Shown piece by piece: positions 8,301-23,259 of a stretch of 64,000 nucleotides of DNA. This stretch comes from Pseudomonas khorasanensis (GTDB lineage Bacteria > Pseudomonadota > Gammaproteobacteria > Pseudomonadales > Pseudomonadaceae), in assembly GCF_014268505.2 (NCBI RefSeq), contig NZ_JABWQP020000002.1, forward strand, positions 434,001 through 498,000, read 5' to 3'. Made by a program: the position numbers and the translations under genes. The notes beneath the pieces were generated by a model, which searched no databases, was not told where the DNA came from, and was given only the letters and a program-made list of their open reading frames with translations. The first letter of the stretch is position 1. Each line of letters begins with the position of its first letter.

Positions 8301-10027
8301 AGACGCAGCAGCCTGCTGCCTTGGTGCTGATACAGGCCAAGCTGATCGGGTGTGGCTGTCGCCGGCAATCGCGCCGATTGCTCATAAGGCGCAAGATCGG
8401 GTCTCCAGTATCGGGTCCGTCCTGAACCACTGTCGACGGGTTTGAGCGATCCGAACAATTCCAGGGTCTCACGCGGCAGCAGGTGGCTGACCGCATCGGC
8501 CACCAGTTTGCCGCCAACCGCGAACGTGCCCAGTTGAACGGCTGTTTCCGCGATGTTGATGAGATGTCCGAAGCCTTCACGAACCTGACCTTGCGTCCAA
8601 TCGACGACGGCTTCAAACATCTCGTCGAGCGCCTGATAAGCCATATACGCGAGCATAGCCTCGCCAAGAAAGGGAACGAACGGCATCGCTACAAACAACG
8701 CAACTTGCGCCAGCGTCTCGGCAATCTTGCAAAACCCTTCCCACAACGCCCATCGCGCATTGCAATCGGCCCTGGCAGTGGAGACGGCGAGGGTGCGTGC
8801 GTCGTTGAGGATCTTGTTCAACTGTCGTTTATAGAGGTGAGCCCAGAGGTCGGTATTGAACGCGGTGATCGAAAACTGCAGATTGGGCCGGTTCAGCGGC
8901 GCGTCCCGCCAGCTCGGCAGAGCATCTCCCGACGTGTGTTCATGCCAGATGGCGCGGCTTAGGCGCTGATTGAGGTCGGCGAAAAAATACGTTCGCTCCG
9001 CATGCGGGACAAAGCGACTGAAAAACGTCTGGTAGGAACGGCTGCGCAGCTTTCGGCTCAGCTCGATCATGAACGAACGCGCGTTGGGGTATTGCTTGAT
9101 TGGGTGCTCCGGGTCGTCTGGAATGTAGACGATGATCCGTTGTGTGGCGCGCGCCTGATCAAGTCGGGGCGCGAACACGACAATTGCGCTGAGCGACGAA
9201 GACATCATCCTCACGTCGTGACCCTGCAATAGATGTCCATCGAGCCGCACGCCGCTGCGACCTTGCACGAGTCCGAGAAGTGCTTGAAAGGCGTCGTCCG
9301 GCAGCGTTTTTTGCAGTCGGCCCATTTGCAGCGCGGCGTGTAATGCGGCTTTTTGTGTCTTGACGACGCTCGCGTTCAGAATGGCGCCCGCCACCGGGTT
9401 AGTCACCCCAAGATTGTCGTTGAGGTAGATCTCGTATTGGCCGCCAATGTCCAGTTCCCGGCATAACCGGGTGAAGTTCTGGATGGACATCTTGCGTTCG
9501 ATAGCCGGCAACGTAGTGAACTGACCGCCCGGCGTTGGCTTGGTGATGTAGGCGGAGTCCGACTCGTGCGCATCGGCTTCGGTTTCCGATAGCTGGAAGT
9601 TGTGCAAGGCGGCATCCAGCAGCGAAACCGTCCAGATGCGCGCGGCGCCGGATTTGATCGAAAACAGCGGGATCTTCTTGGGGATATACAGGCGCAGGAA
9701 CGTCGCTTTGACATCCAGGTCGAGTCCGTAACGTGTTTTCAGCGCACCGGCCAGAATCGGCTCGGCGAAGTCCTGGGCATTTTTCAGCGAGTTGAGTAGC
9801 GCTTCGGTACGATTGCGGTGGGTCATGTGTTCAGCGTTGGCTGATTTGAGCCGCGCATGTTGTCGGGGCGTCGCGCTGGCGTGCCAATCGGGAATTTGCA
9901 GCGATGCGTTTTTCAATGCGCCACGGGTCTCGGCCGAAGCACCCAGCAACCAGGTGGGCAGATTCTTGAATGCGTGGTGGTAGTGCGTGTCCGGTTGAGC
10001 GGTTAGCTCGGTATCGTGAGGGTTCAT
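5312..10027 (-). CDS. DUF6543 (dermonecrotic toxin-like) protein with two LRR modules, no NEL domain
   Basis: A 1571-aa protein with no signal peptide. Residues 1 to about 510 resemble the DUF6543/dermonecrotic-toxin-like region found at the start of Pseudomonas NEL-type E3 ligase proteins, with a hydrophobic stretch near residues 435-465 (TLAQVALFVAMPFVPFLGEA). After a mixed 510-940 segment come two copies of one module: a helical part followed by leucine-rich repeats (about 943-1245 and 1252-1550). The copies share the landmarks ERSWRRQSERE / EQCWRRERE and LPTLTADFSHVSTL / MPTLSADFSHVTSL. LRRs show LxxLxLxxNxLxxLP-like spacing. The family normally continues into a catalytic NEL domain (CxD motif). 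Here it stops 20 acidic residues after the second LRR, only 34 bp from argR. AAAGGA precedes the ATG. It is a candidate effector or toxin-like protein; delivery route and activity are unknown. Confidence 0.8.
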   Translation of the reverse strand: MNPHDTELTAQPDTHYHHAFKNLPTWLLGASAETRGALKNASLQIPDWHASATPRQHARLKSANAEHMTHRNRTEALLNSLKNAQDFAEPILAGALKTRYGLDLDVKATFLRLYIPKKIPLFSIKSGAARIWTVSLLDAALHNFQLSETEADAHESDSAYITKPTPGGQFTTLPAIERKMSIQNFTRLCRELDIGGQYEIYLNDNLGVTNPVAGAILNASVVKTQKAALHAALQMGRLQKTLPDDAFQALLGLVQGRSGVRLDGHLLQGHDVRMMSSSLSAIVVFAPRLDQARATQRIIVYIPDDPEHPIKQYPNARSFMIELSRKLRSRSYQTFFSRFVPHAERTYFFADLNQRLSRAIWHEHTSGDALPSWRDAPLNRPNLQFSITAFNTDLWAHLYKRQLNKILNDARTLAVSTARADCNARWALWEGFCKIAETLAQVALFVAMPFVPFLGEAMLAYMAYQALDEMFEAVVDWTQGQVREGFGHLINIAETAVQLGTFAVGGKLVADAVSHLLPRETLELFGSLKPVDSGSGRTRYWRPDLAPYEQSARLPATATPDQLGLYQHQGSRLLRLENKLYAVEADSATGRYTIEHPVRTDAYRPVLRQNGFGAWQSPLDRPWSWDRETVIRRLGHSVESFSPAEREEILRISGFHENVLREIHVENHRPPSLLTDTIKRYRIDRGIQALIDQADTAHPDYDQALNRRLALFESRYRELQRTDDPQAQLLLGDFPGLPTDIAVELVNNASGTEVSLLHNGSVPQRLKDVAVKAMEAVRVSRAYEGFYFPEMDTVDTHRLALHSVESMPGWPTDLRIEVREFSSDGTLRDSIGEVDAAVHKTLVHAEDFRYRVAEHPEQPGDFYQALLLTLTDQERAALELPANDGPSLKRYIAEHAANKPELRKLFAKNPRRKPFYDPTTMRLPGGTQGYPRDSRPTPTLDDRVREVYPDFDEAAIRAFVEELQRHPDGARMELSRLASEGETLREDLARWVQDAPTTDRETGRPMSALAQQVERHNRRLLAQETERSWRRQSERETDQEGGTAGYALRFTEPVVGDLPTLTADFSHVSTLILEGNHSAQGLPAFLTKFSGLRRLELRRFALNTLPDAIGQMVDLEVLILSDCALNVDAAAWAKLSSMKKIVMLDLFRNPFEIEPNIDSMPALVHLDLSQTGLSKIPAGALQHPGLNTLMLETNTITELPAGWLDSPVNAKRGLNLAQNPLGPEAMEQIKQHYHLTAYDLGVFAPDPDIARARVLYPYMDVDQASAFIYELPGTLLEGRTELTRLEAQLAQLINDLAAWTADIPALHPLTGEPFNAQQLATEQASRDRFRTELEQCWRRERELDDFNDALEPTFELLFETFVYGEMPTLSADFSHVTSLELLSTHGATRIGSFLDAFPNLKSLRLRGCNLGNIPDAVFKMGDLHSLSLPECFVTLSPESTNALAGMEVLDYLDLSLNPLGQTPDLSQMPGLANVLLHETAITQIPRGLFQLKELDWADLSDNAITDIPSDIHELPLEIAQNIMMKGNPFSEESLQHLVDYFERTRVDFGVQEVIDRGELEISTSAGSEIDE

Positions 10028-10173
10028 TCGCCAGCCAGTCCTTTAGCGTTTGGGATAGAACCCAAGCAAAACAGATGGCCCGTTGCAGCGTGCGGTAGAT
10101 ATTTACCGCACCGCGCAAAGTGCCTGCCTGTAACCTGTGTCCCCGGTTTAAACTGCGCCTTTGCGACGCTATA

Positions 10174-11539
<1,366 letters not shown>

Positions 11540-11608
11540 TAGACCGTTCGACGCCTGAGCATCGTTCAGGCGCCGAACCCAAATTTTGATACCGGGCGAG
11601 TTTCCAAG

Positions 11609-11696
11609 TGGGAGCGAGCCTGCTCGCGAACAGGAAGTGTCAGTCGCCAACCGTGCAGACTGATACATCGCTTTGGCGAGCAGGCTCGCTCCCACA
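11609..11696. repeat. REP doublet 2 (aruC-aruF)
   Basis: Forward copy at 11609 and inverted copy ending at 11696, inside the aru gene cluster and ending 48 bp before the aruF start. The first base of the forward core is degenerate (AAGTGGG in place of TGTGGG). Confidence 0.94.
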
Positions 11697-11744
11697 GTTT
11701 CCGGTGTTTTTTCTGTGAATATTGAAGAGAAAAGGAGTGACACC

Positions 11745-12764
11745 ATGCTGGTGATGCGCCCTGCGCAAATGGCTGATCTGGGCGAGGTACAGCGTCTGGC
11801 TGCGGACAGCCCGATTGGTGTCACTTCCTTGCCGGATGACGTGGAACGCCTGAGCGACAAGATCGCCGCGAGCGAAGCCTCGTTTGCCGCCGAAGTGAGC
11901 TTTAACGGTGAAGAAAGCTATTTCTTCGTCCTCGAAGACTCCACCACCGGAAAGCTTGTGGGCTGCTCGGCGATCGTCGCGTCGGCCGGCTATTCCGAGC
12001 CGTTCTACAGCTTTCGCAACGAGACCTTCGTGCATGCGTCCCGCGAGCTGAAGATCCACAACAAGATCCACGTGCTCTCGCAGTGCCATGACCTGACCGG
12101 CAACAGCTTGCTGACCAGTTTCTACGTGCAGCGCGAATTGGTCGGTTCGCCGTGGTCGGAACTCAATTCCCGTGGTCGCCTGCTGTTCGTCGCCAGTCAT
12201 CCCGAGCGCTTCGCCGATTCGGTCGTGACCGAGATCGTCGGGTACAGCGACGAGAATGGCGACTCACCGTTCTGGGACGCCATCGGTCGCAACTTCTTCG
12301 ACCTCAACTACGCCGAAGCCGAGCGCCTGTGCGGGCTGAAAAGCCGCACGTTCCTCGCCGAGCTGATGCCGCATTACCCGATCTACGTGCCGCTGCTGCC
12401 CGATTCCGCTCAAGAAGCGATGGGCCAGGTGCACCCGCGCGCGCAGATCACCTTTGACATCCTGATGCGCGAAGGCTTCGAGACCGATCACTACATCGAC
12501 ATTTTCGACGGTGGCCCGACCCTGCATGCGCGCGTTTCGGGGATCCGTTCGATCGCCCAGAGCCGCGTGGTGCCGGTGAAGATTGGCGAGCCGGTCAAAG
12601 GTGCCGGTCGCCAGTATCTGGTGGCCAACGCGCAGTTGCAGGATTACCGCGCGGTGTTGCTGGAACTGGACTACGCGCCGGGCAAACCGGTGACACTGGA
12701 CATGGAAGCGGCCGAAGCCCTGGGCGTCGGTGAAGGCGCCAGCGTGCGCCTGGTGGCGGTTTAA
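11745..12764 (+). CDS. aruF: Arginine N-succinyltransferase alpha subunit AruF
   Basis: One subunit (339 aa) of the heteromeric arginine/ornithine succinyltransferase that transfers succinyl from succinyl-CoA to the alpha-amino group of arginine, the committed step of the AST pathway. It belongs to the AstA family, with the family start MLVMRPAQMADLGEVQRLA and the conserved VQRELVGSPWSELNSRGRLLF and PFWDAIGRNFFDLNYAEAE segments. The ATG at 11745 is preceded by AAAGGAGTG, which decides the start; the frame itself is open further upstream into the REP. AruG follows after 51 bp and has the same fold. Confidence 0.94.
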   Translation: MLVMRPAQMADLGEVQRLAADSPIGVTSLPDDVERLSDKIAASEASFAAEVSFNGEESYFFVLEDSTTGKLVGCSAIVASAGYSEPFYSFRNETFVHASRELKIHNKIHVLSQCHDLTGNSLLTSFYVQRELVGSPWSELNSRGRLLFVASHPERFADSVVTEIVGYSDENGDSPFWDAIGRNFFDLNYAEAERLCGLKSRTFLAELMPHYPIYVPLLPDSAQEAMGQVHPRAQITFDILMREGFETDHYIDIFDGGPTLHARVSGIRSIAQSRVVPVKIGEPVKGAGRQYLVANAQLQDYRAVLLELDYAPGKPVTLDMEAAEALGVGEGASVRLVAV

Positions 12765-12815
12765 CGCCTTAGCGAGTTTCACGGGTGGCGAAAGCGGCCC
12801 GTTTGAGGAGATAGC

Positions 12816-15307
<2,492 letters not shown>

Positions 15308-15313
15308 TGCCCA

Positions 15314-15402
15314 TTCGCGAGCAGGCTCGCTCCCACAGGTTCAGTGGTGTTCACACATTTTGTGTCCAACCTGAATCCTGTGGGAGCGAGCCTGCTCGCG
15401 AA
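15314..15402. repeat. REP doublet 3 (aruD-aruB), reversed arrangement
   Basis: Inverted copy first (15314-15337), then forward copy (15379-15402), starting 7 bp after the aruD stop and lying between two genes of the same pathway. Confidence 0.94.
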
Positions 15403-15470
15403 GGCCGCGCCTCGGTCGCAAAGAATAGTTACTGAAGCCTATAACAACAGATTCTCGTGGAGCCTCGCTG

Positions 15471-16817
15471 ATGAAATCCTATGAAGTCAATTTTGACGGT
15501 CTAGTGGGGCCGACCCATAACTACGGTGGTCTGTCCTACGGCAACGTTGCGTCCCAGAGCAACAGCCAGCAATCCTCGAACCCCAGGGAAGCGGCGCTGC
15601 AAGGTCTGGCGAAAATGAAAGCGCTGATGGACATGGGCTTTCAGCAAGGCGTACTCGCTCCGCAAGAACGCCCGGACGTAGCCGCTCTGCGCCGTCTGGG
15701 TTTCGGCGGTACCGACGCGCAGGTTATCGAGCGTGCCGCCAAGGAAGCCATGCCGCTGCTGGTCGCCAGTTGCTCGGCGTCTAGCATGTGGGTGGCCAAC
15801 GCCGCCACGGTCAGTCCGAGCGCCGATACCGCTGACGGTCGCGTGCATTTCACCGCCGCCAACCTCAACTGCAAGTACCACCGCAGCATTGAGCACCCGA
15901 CCACCAGCCGCGTGCTCGGCGCGATGTTTGCTGATCAGCAGCACTTTGCCCATCACGCCGCGTTGCCGGCGGTGGCGCAATTCGGCGACGAAGGTGCAGC
16001 CAACCACACGCGTTTCTGCCGTGAGTACGGCGAGGCAGGCGTCGAGTTTTTTGTTTTTGGCCGCAGTGCTTTCGACAACCGCTACCCGGCGCCGCAAAAA
16101 TACCCGGCGCGCCAGACCCTCGAAGCCTCGCAAGCCGTGGCTCGCCTGCATGGTCTGCGTGAGGACGGCGTGGTCTACGCGCAGCAGAACCCGAACGTGA
16201 TCGATCAGGGCGTGTTTCACAACGACGTGATCGCCGTCGGTAACGGCGAGGTGCTGTTCTATCACGAGGACGCGTTCCTCGAGACCGAACAGATGCTGGC
16301 CGAACTGCAAGGCAAGCTGGCCAGGGCGGGTGGCAACTTCCAGTCGATCTGCGTGCCGCGTTCGGCGGTCAGCGTGGACGACGCGGTGCGTTCGTACCTG
16401 TTCAACAGCCAGCTGCTGTCGCGCCCTGACGGTTCGATGTTGTTGATCGTGCCGCAGGAATGTCAGGCCAACGAGCGCGTCTGGGCTTACCTGCAAAGCC
16501 TGACCAGCTCCGGCGGTCTGATCCGCGAAGTGAAGGTCTTCGACCTCAAGCAAAGCATGCAGAACGGTGGCGGCCCGGCGTGTCTGCGTCTGCGCGTGGC
16601 GCTTAACGAAACTGAACTGGCGGCGGTCAACCCAGGCGTTATCATGACGGCCCCGTTGTACGGTTCGTTGACCGCATGGGTTGAAAAGCACTACCGCGAC
16701 CGCCTGAGCGAAACCGATCTGGCGGACCCGCAGTTGCTGCTTGAATGCCGGACGGCACTGGATGAACTGACGCAAATCCTTAAACTGGGCGCGGTTTATC
16801 CATTCCAGATCAATTGA
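15471..16817 (+). CDS. aruB: N-succinylarginine dihydrolase AruB/AstB
   Basis: Hydrolyses N2-succinylarginine to succinylornithine, CO2 and two NH3 (step 2 of the AST pathway). It is a 448-aa guanidino-group-modifying-enzyme family protein. The start [20 protein letters not shown] is the AstB signature. The conserved [22 protein letters not shown] supplies a catalytic His, and [18 protein letters not shown] near the C-terminus supplies the nucleophilic Cys of the family. Length is the family norm. 57 bp separate it from the small downstream protein. Confidence 0.95.
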   Translation: MKSYEVNFDGLVGPTHNYGGLSYGNVASQSNSQQSSNPREAALQGLAKMKALMDMGFQQGVLAPQERPDVAALRRLGFGGTDAQVIERAAKEAMPLLVASCSASSMWVANAATVSPSADTADGRVHFTAANLNCKYHRSIEHPTTSRVLGAMFADQQHFAHHAALPAVAQFGDEGAANHTRFCREYGEAGVEFFVFGRSAFDNRYPAPQKYPARQTLEASQAVARLHGLREDGVVYAQQNPNVIDQGVFHNDVIAVGNGEVLFYHEDAFLETEQMLAELQGKLARAGGNFQSICVPRSAVSVDDAVRSYLFNSQLLSRPDGSMLLIVPQECQANERVWAYLQSLTSSGGLIREVKVFDLKQSMQNGGGPACLRLRVALNETELAAVNPGVIMTAPLYGSLTAWVEKHYRDRLSETDLADPQLLLECRTALDELTQILKLGAVYPFQIN

Positions 16818-16874
16818 TGGCTGGCGCGTTGCCTGAACGCGACGCGCGGCTTGTCTCCCCAAGAGAGTAAAAAC

Positions 16875-17165
16875 ATGAGCGATTCCCTGCAGCTGATCCT
16901 TGAAGACACCGACGGCACGCAACTGCAAACCTCGTGCACCCGCGTCGCGGTCATGTGGCAAGGCAAAGAGCTGTGGATCCAGCAGGACGGCCGTGGCCAG
17001 CTATTGATCGGCGTGGACGTGGAAGAAGGTGACGCTGAATACGCCAACCTGCTGCTGCGCCCATTGGCGACTAATCTGGTAAGTCTGCAACTGGAAATGG
17101 AACCGGCCGAAGTCGGCGACGACGAAGACCACGTGCACGGCCCGGATTGCAACCACGACCATTAA
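16875..17165 (+). CDS. Small conserved protein with acidic, His-rich C-terminus, in the aru cluster
   Basis: A 96-aa cytoplasmic protein between aruB and aruE, in the same position as PA0900 of P. aeruginosa. The body (residues 1-75) is a compact beta-rich sequence beginning MSDSLQLILEDTDGTQLQTS. The tail DDEDHVHGPDCNHDH is rich in Asp/His/Cys, so it could hold a metal ion. The ATG at 16875 is chosen over 16851 on conserved length. I do not know its function. Position suggests support of the AST pathway, possibly metal handling for the zinc enzyme AruE just downstream, but that is speculation. Confidence 0.8.
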   Translation: MSDSLQLILEDTDGTQLQTSCTRVAVMWQGKELWIQQDGRGQLLIGVDVEEGDAEYANLLLRPLATNLVSLQLEMEPAEVGDDEDHVHGPDCNHDH

Positions 17166-17177
17166 GGAAACCGCTCT

Positions 17178-18188
17178 ATGCTCGCCCTCGGCAAACTGCT
17201 TGAACTGACCCTCGCCGGCCGCGAACCGGCGGAGAAGACTCAACTGACTGTCGAAGGCGTGCGCATGCGCTGGTTGAGCGAGGGTGCGCTGGAAGTCCGG
17301 CCACCCGAAGCGCGTGACAATGGCCTGGACCTGCTGCTGTCGGCGGGCATCCACGGCAACGAAACAGCCCCGATCGAGTTGCTCGACCGGTTGCTGCATG
17401 ACATCGCTCGCGGCGATCTGAAGCCGCGCGCACGCATTCTGTTTCTGTTCGGCAACCCGGAAGCGATTCGCAAAGGCGAGCGTTTTGTCGAGCAGGACGT
17501 CAATCGGCTGTTCAACGGCCGTCACGAACAAAGCAGCGGCAGCGAAGCATTACGTGCCTGTGAGCTGGAGCGATTGGCGGCAAGTTTCTTCAGCAAGCCG
17601 GATCGCCAGCGTTTGCATTACGACCTGCACACCGCCATTCGCGGCTCGAAGATCGAGCAGTTCGCCCTGTATCCATGGAAGGAAGGTCGGCAACATTCCC
17701 GTCGTGAACTGGCGCGTCTGCGCGCTGCCGGGATGGAAGCGGTGTTGCTGCAGAACAAACCGTCGATCGTGTTCAGTTCGTACACCTACGACAAGCTCGA
17801 TGCCGAGGCTTTTACCCTGGAACTGGGCAAGGCTCGGCCGTTCGGGGATAACGACGGCGTCAACGTATCGCTCCTCGAAACCCGCTTGAAGCAGATTATC
17901 GACGGCACGGAACCGGATGTGGCCGAAGACGGCCTGGAGGGTTTGCAGTTGTTCAGCGTGGCGCGGGAAATCATCAAGCACAGCGATGCGTTCCGGCTGA
18001 ACCTGCCGCAGGACATCGAGAATTTCTCCGAGCTGGAAGTGGGTTACGTGCTGGCCGAGGATCTGGCGAATACGCGCTGGGTCATCGAAGAGCAGGGCGC
18101 TCGCATCATCTTCCCCAACCCCAAGGTCAAGAACGGCTTGCGTGCGGGCATCCTCATTGTCCCGACCACCGACGAAAACCTCGCCTGA
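17178..18188 (+). CDS. aruE: Succinylglutamate desuccinylase AruE/AstE
   Basis: Zinc-dependent hydrolase (336 aa) that splits succinylglutamate into glutamate and succinate, the last step of the AST pathway. Zinc ligands are visible as the H..E pair in [19 protein letters not shown] and the His in [19 protein letters not shown]. The catalytic Glu is expected in [14 protein letters not shown]. It starts 12 bp after the small upstream gene with a good AAGGAAA site. A REP doublet follows 22 bp after the stop and closes the operon. Confidence 0.95.
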   Translation: MLALGKLLELTLAGREPAEKTQLTVEGVRMRWLSEGALEVRPPEARDNGLDLLLSAGIHGNETAPIELLDRLLHDIARGDLKPRARILFLFGNPEAIRKGERFVEQDVNRLFNGRHEQSSGSEALRACELERLAASFFSKPDRQRLHYDLHTAIRGSKIEQFALYPWKEGRQHSRRELARLRAAGMEAVLLQNKPSIVFSSYTYDKLDAEAFTLELGKARPFGDNDGVNVSLLETRLKQIIDGTEPDVAEDGLEGLQLFSVAREIIKHSDAFRLNLPQDIENFSELEVGYVLAEDLANTRWVIEEQGARIIFPNPKVKNGLRAGILIVPTTDENLA

Positions 18189-18210
18189 CGTTCCGGTTAA
18201 CGCAAACCAC

Positions 18211-18300
18211 TGTGGGAGCGAGCCTGCTCGCGAATGCTGACTTTCTGCCAACATCTATGGTGGCCGACACAGCGCCTTCCCGAGCAGGCTCGCTCCCACA
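18211..18300. repeat. REP doublet 4 (after aruE)
   Basis: Forward copy at 18211-18234 and inverted copy at 18277-18300, between the convergent aruE and ribH-type genes. It may serve as a transcription boundary. Confidence 0.95.
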
Positions 18301-18344
18301 TTTGAATCTGGGTGGGGCATGAATCCCCACCCAGCCTGGTGCAG

Positions 18345-18854
18345 TCAGATCGCTACCGCACGAGGCTCGGTACGGCGCAGTGCGCGAATTTTCTGCAGCG
18401 TATCCGCGCACGTCCTCGCCGCTTCCTGGCCCTTGTGCACGAAGTGTTCGAAGAAGAATTTCTGATGCTCTTCGCCCGAGTGGAAGTGATGCGGTGTCAG
18501 CGACACCGAGAACACTGGCACTTCGGTTTCCAGTTGCACCTGCATCAGGCCACTGACCACCGATTGAGCGACGAACTCGTGACGGTAGATGCCGCCGTCC
18601 ACTACCAGGGCTGCCGCGACAATGCCGGCATAACGACCGGTCCTGGCCAGCAACTTGGCGTGCAGAGGCATTTCGAAAGCGCCGCCGACTTCGAAGAAAT
18701 CGATGTCCGATTCCTGATAACCCTGGGCAAGCATTTCGGCGACGAACCCTTTGCGGCTCTGGTCAACGATTTCCTTGTGCCAGCAGGCCTGAATGAACGC
18801 GACGCGCTCGCCGTGTGGCTGTTTGCTTTTGCTGTCGATAGCGGTGGGTTGCAT
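18345..18854 (-). CDS. ribH: 6,7-dimethyl-8-ribityllumazine synthase, RibH2-like
   Basis: Riboflavin-pathway enzyme (169 aa) that condenses 5-amino-6-ribitylaminouracil with 3,4-dihydroxy-2-butanone 4-phosphate. Family landmarks are VGGAFEMPLHAKLLARTGRY (substrate pocket) and VVDGGIYRHEFVAQSVVSGL, where the His corresponds to the catalytic histidine. It differs from the housekeeping RibH of the rib-nusB operon: VDGGIYRHEF replaces the usual IRGxTxHFDYV, as in the decameric type II enzyme of rhizobia and Brucella. It lies alone downstream of an FMN riboswitch, so it is probably a second, flavin-repressed paralogue. The assignment as type II is from remembered motifs. Confidence 0.88.
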   Translation of the reverse strand: MQPTAIDSKSKQPHGERVAFIQACWHKEIVDQSRKGFVAEMLAQGYQESDIDFFEVGGAFEMPLHAKLLARTGRYAGIVAAALVVDGGIYRHEFVAQSVVSGLMQVQLETEVPVFSVSLTPHHFHSGEEHQKFFFEHFVHKGQEAARTCADTLQKIRALRRTEPRAVAI

Positions 18855-18863
18855 GTTCTGACT

Positions 18864-18884
18864 CCTGTTTGTGTAAAAAACAGG
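18864..18884 (-). promoter_or_regulatory. Shine-Dalgarno-masking hairpin before ribH
   Basis: On the minus strand CCTGTTT (18884-18878), a 7-nt loop and AAACAGG (18870-18864) form a stem whose 3' arm contains most of the AGGAG ribosome site, 10 nt from the ATG at 18854. This is a plausible off-state structure for the FMN riboswitch expression platform. The link is inferred. Confidence 0.55.
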
Positions 18885-18960
18885 GCGTTATGAATCGAAA
18901 GGGATTCAAGGATGCGCGCGCAGGCACGGGTGTCTGCGGACGGCCCTTTGGCGTCAATCC

Positions 18961-19125
18961 CGTTCTCTCTTCATCCGGACTATGACCGTCGGCCCCGGAA
19001 TCACACCGGGTCTGCTGACCTTGCCGTCGCCATCGCCGAAGCGGTGCGCATCGCCAAGCGCTCGCGGGCTATACGCATTGCGCGCAATTACCGCCGGTGG
19101 GGAATTGCACCCCGCCCTGAGAACG
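18961..19125 (-). ncRNA. FMN riboswitch (RFN element)
   Basis: Read on the minus strand, the element starts with TCTCAGGGCGGGGTGCAATT and CCCCACCGGCGGTAA, continues with AGCCCGCGAGCG, and ends GTGATTCCGGGGCCGACGG followed by AGTCCGGATGAAGAGAGAAC. These are all the conserved blocks of the RFN aptamer. P1 is closed by CGTTCTC (18961-18967) pairing with GAGAACG (19119-19125). It lies upstream of the lumazine synthase gene on the same strand, with about 107 nt between the aptamer end and the ATG for the expression platform. FMN binding should repress that gene. Confidence 0.96.
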
Positions 19126-19191
19126 TTTGTGCCGCCCATAGGCGGGCGGCGGCAAGTTTGTAACACATATTTTCCTGAGTTGCACAGGCCT

Positions 19192-19281
19192 TGTGGGAGC
19201 GAGCCTGCTCGCGAAAGCGGATTCAAATTCAACACATTTGCTGACTGTTACTGCGTCTTCGCGAGCAGGCTCGCTCCCACA
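19192..19281. repeat. REP doublet 5
   Basis: Forward copy at 19192 and inverted copy ending at 19281, in the 275-bp gap between the FMN riboswitch and the threonine aldolase gene. Confidence 0.95.
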
Positions 19282-19399
19282 TGGATTGTGCTTTTTCCCG
19301 AGGACGGTGTTTTTCCTTGTTCAAGGGTTGATTAATCTGTGCGATGACCGCAGTAATCACCGGCAAAGGGATTTCCCCTGCTGACTTGAGGCCAGGTTC

Positions 19400-20404
19400 A
19401 TGAGCGTTATCGATCTTCGCAGCGACACCGTCACTCAACCGACCACCGCCATGCTCGACGCAATGACCGCGGCGGACACTGGCGATGACGTCTATGGCGA
19501 AGATCCGACGGTCAATCGACTGGAGGCTGAACTGGCGAGTCGCCTGGGGTTCGCGGCGGCGCTGTTCGTGCCGACCGGGACCATGAGCAATCTGCTGGGC
19601 TTGATGGCGCACTGCGAGCGCGGCGACGAGTACATCGTCGGCCAGCAGGCGCACACCTACAAATACGAGGGCGGCGGCGCGGCCGTGCTCGGCTCGATCC
19701 AGCCACAACCGCTGGAAGTGCAGGCCGACGGTTCGCTGGACCTGGATCAGGTCGCCGCCGCGATCAAGCCTGATGATTTTCACTTCGCCCGTACTCGCCT
19801 GCTGGCGCTGGAAAACACCATGCAAGGCAAAGTGCTGCCGCTTGAATATCTGGCCCGGGCGCGCGCGTTCACTCAGGACCATGGCCTGCAGCTGCACCTG
19901 GACGGCGCGCGCCTGTACAACGCAGCAGTCAGGCTCGGCGTTGATGCGCGGCAGATTACGCAGTATTTCGACTCGGTGTCGGTGTGCCTGTCCAAGGGCC
20001 TCGGCGCGCCGGTCGGCTCGGTCCTGTGCGGTACCGAACAGTTGATCGGCAAGGCGCGGCGATTGCGCAAAATGGTCGGCGGCGGCATGCGTCAGGCCGG
20101 GTTGCTCGCGGCGGCAGGGTTGTATGCGCTGGATCACAACGTTGAGCGGCTGGCTGACGACCACGCCAATGCGCAGCGGTTGGCCGATGGTCTGCGTGAG
20201 GCCGGTTTCGTCGTCGAACCCGTGCAAACCAACATGGTTTATGTGCAAATGGGCGACAAGGCCGAGGCGCTCAAGGCGTTTGCCGGCGAGCGCGGGATCA
20301 AGCTGAGCGCTGCCGCGCGTTTGCGCATGGTCACGCACATGAATGTTGATCGCTCGCAAATCGAGCAAGTGATCGCGACATTCGTCGAGTTTTCACGCAA
20401 GTGA
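19400..20404 (+). CDS. ltaE: Low-specificity L-threonine aldolase
   Basis: PLP enzyme (334 aa) cleaving L-threonine or allo-threonine to glycine and acetaldehyde. It has the beta-eliminating lyase fold: [16 protein letters not shown] at the start, [31 protein letters not shown] with the PLP-binding Asp, and [18 protein letters not shown] with the Schiff-base Lys. It is monocistronic, with a REP doublet upstream and alaS starting 146 bp downstream. Short length and motifs fit the LtaE type. Substrate stereospecificity cannot be read from sequence. Confidence 0.92.
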   Translation: MSVIDLRSDTVTQPTTAMLDAMTAADTGDDVYGEDPTVNRLEAELASRLGFAAALFVPTGTMSNLLGLMAHCERGDEYIVGQQAHTYKYEGGGAAVLGSIQPQPLEVQADGSLDLDQVAAAIKPDDFHFARTRLLALENTMQGKVLPLEYLARARAFTQDHGLQLHLDGARLYNAAVRLGVDARQITQYFDSVSVCLSKGLGAPVGSVLCGTEQLIGKARRLRKMVGGGMRQAGLLAAAGLYALDHNVERLADDHANAQRLADGLREAGFVVEPVQTNMVYVQMGDKAEALKAFAGERGIKLSAAARLRMVTHMNVDRSQIEQVIATFVEFSRK

Positions 20405-20550
20405 CCGCGTTAGCCGTCCAATTGACCGTTTCTATCGTATAAACACGCTGTACCCCGCGCGCAGGGCCGATATAATGCGGCCCTTTGCCGTCGCTTCGTC
20501 TGTAGACGTTTCGAACAGGCCTTTGGCCGCAGCCTCCGTGGAAGAACCTA

Positions 20551-23169
<2,619 letters not shown>

Positions 23170-23259
23170 GACGGCTCGTCGGGTCCGCCGTCCAATGGCG
23201 GGCCTGGCGACTGTTCGAGTGATTATTGGGCGCCCTTCATGGGCAGAGGCGGCTTTGAA

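Noticed and set aside
19229..20368. 379-codon open frame on the minus strand opposite the threonine aldolase
   Set aside because: Antisense shadow of a well-conserved PLP enzyme gene; its translation has no domain pattern and runs into a REP.
20422..20476. Sigma-70 promoter for alaS
   Set aside because: TTGACC, TATAAA and TATAAT are present but none of the pairs has acceptable 16-18 bp spacing.
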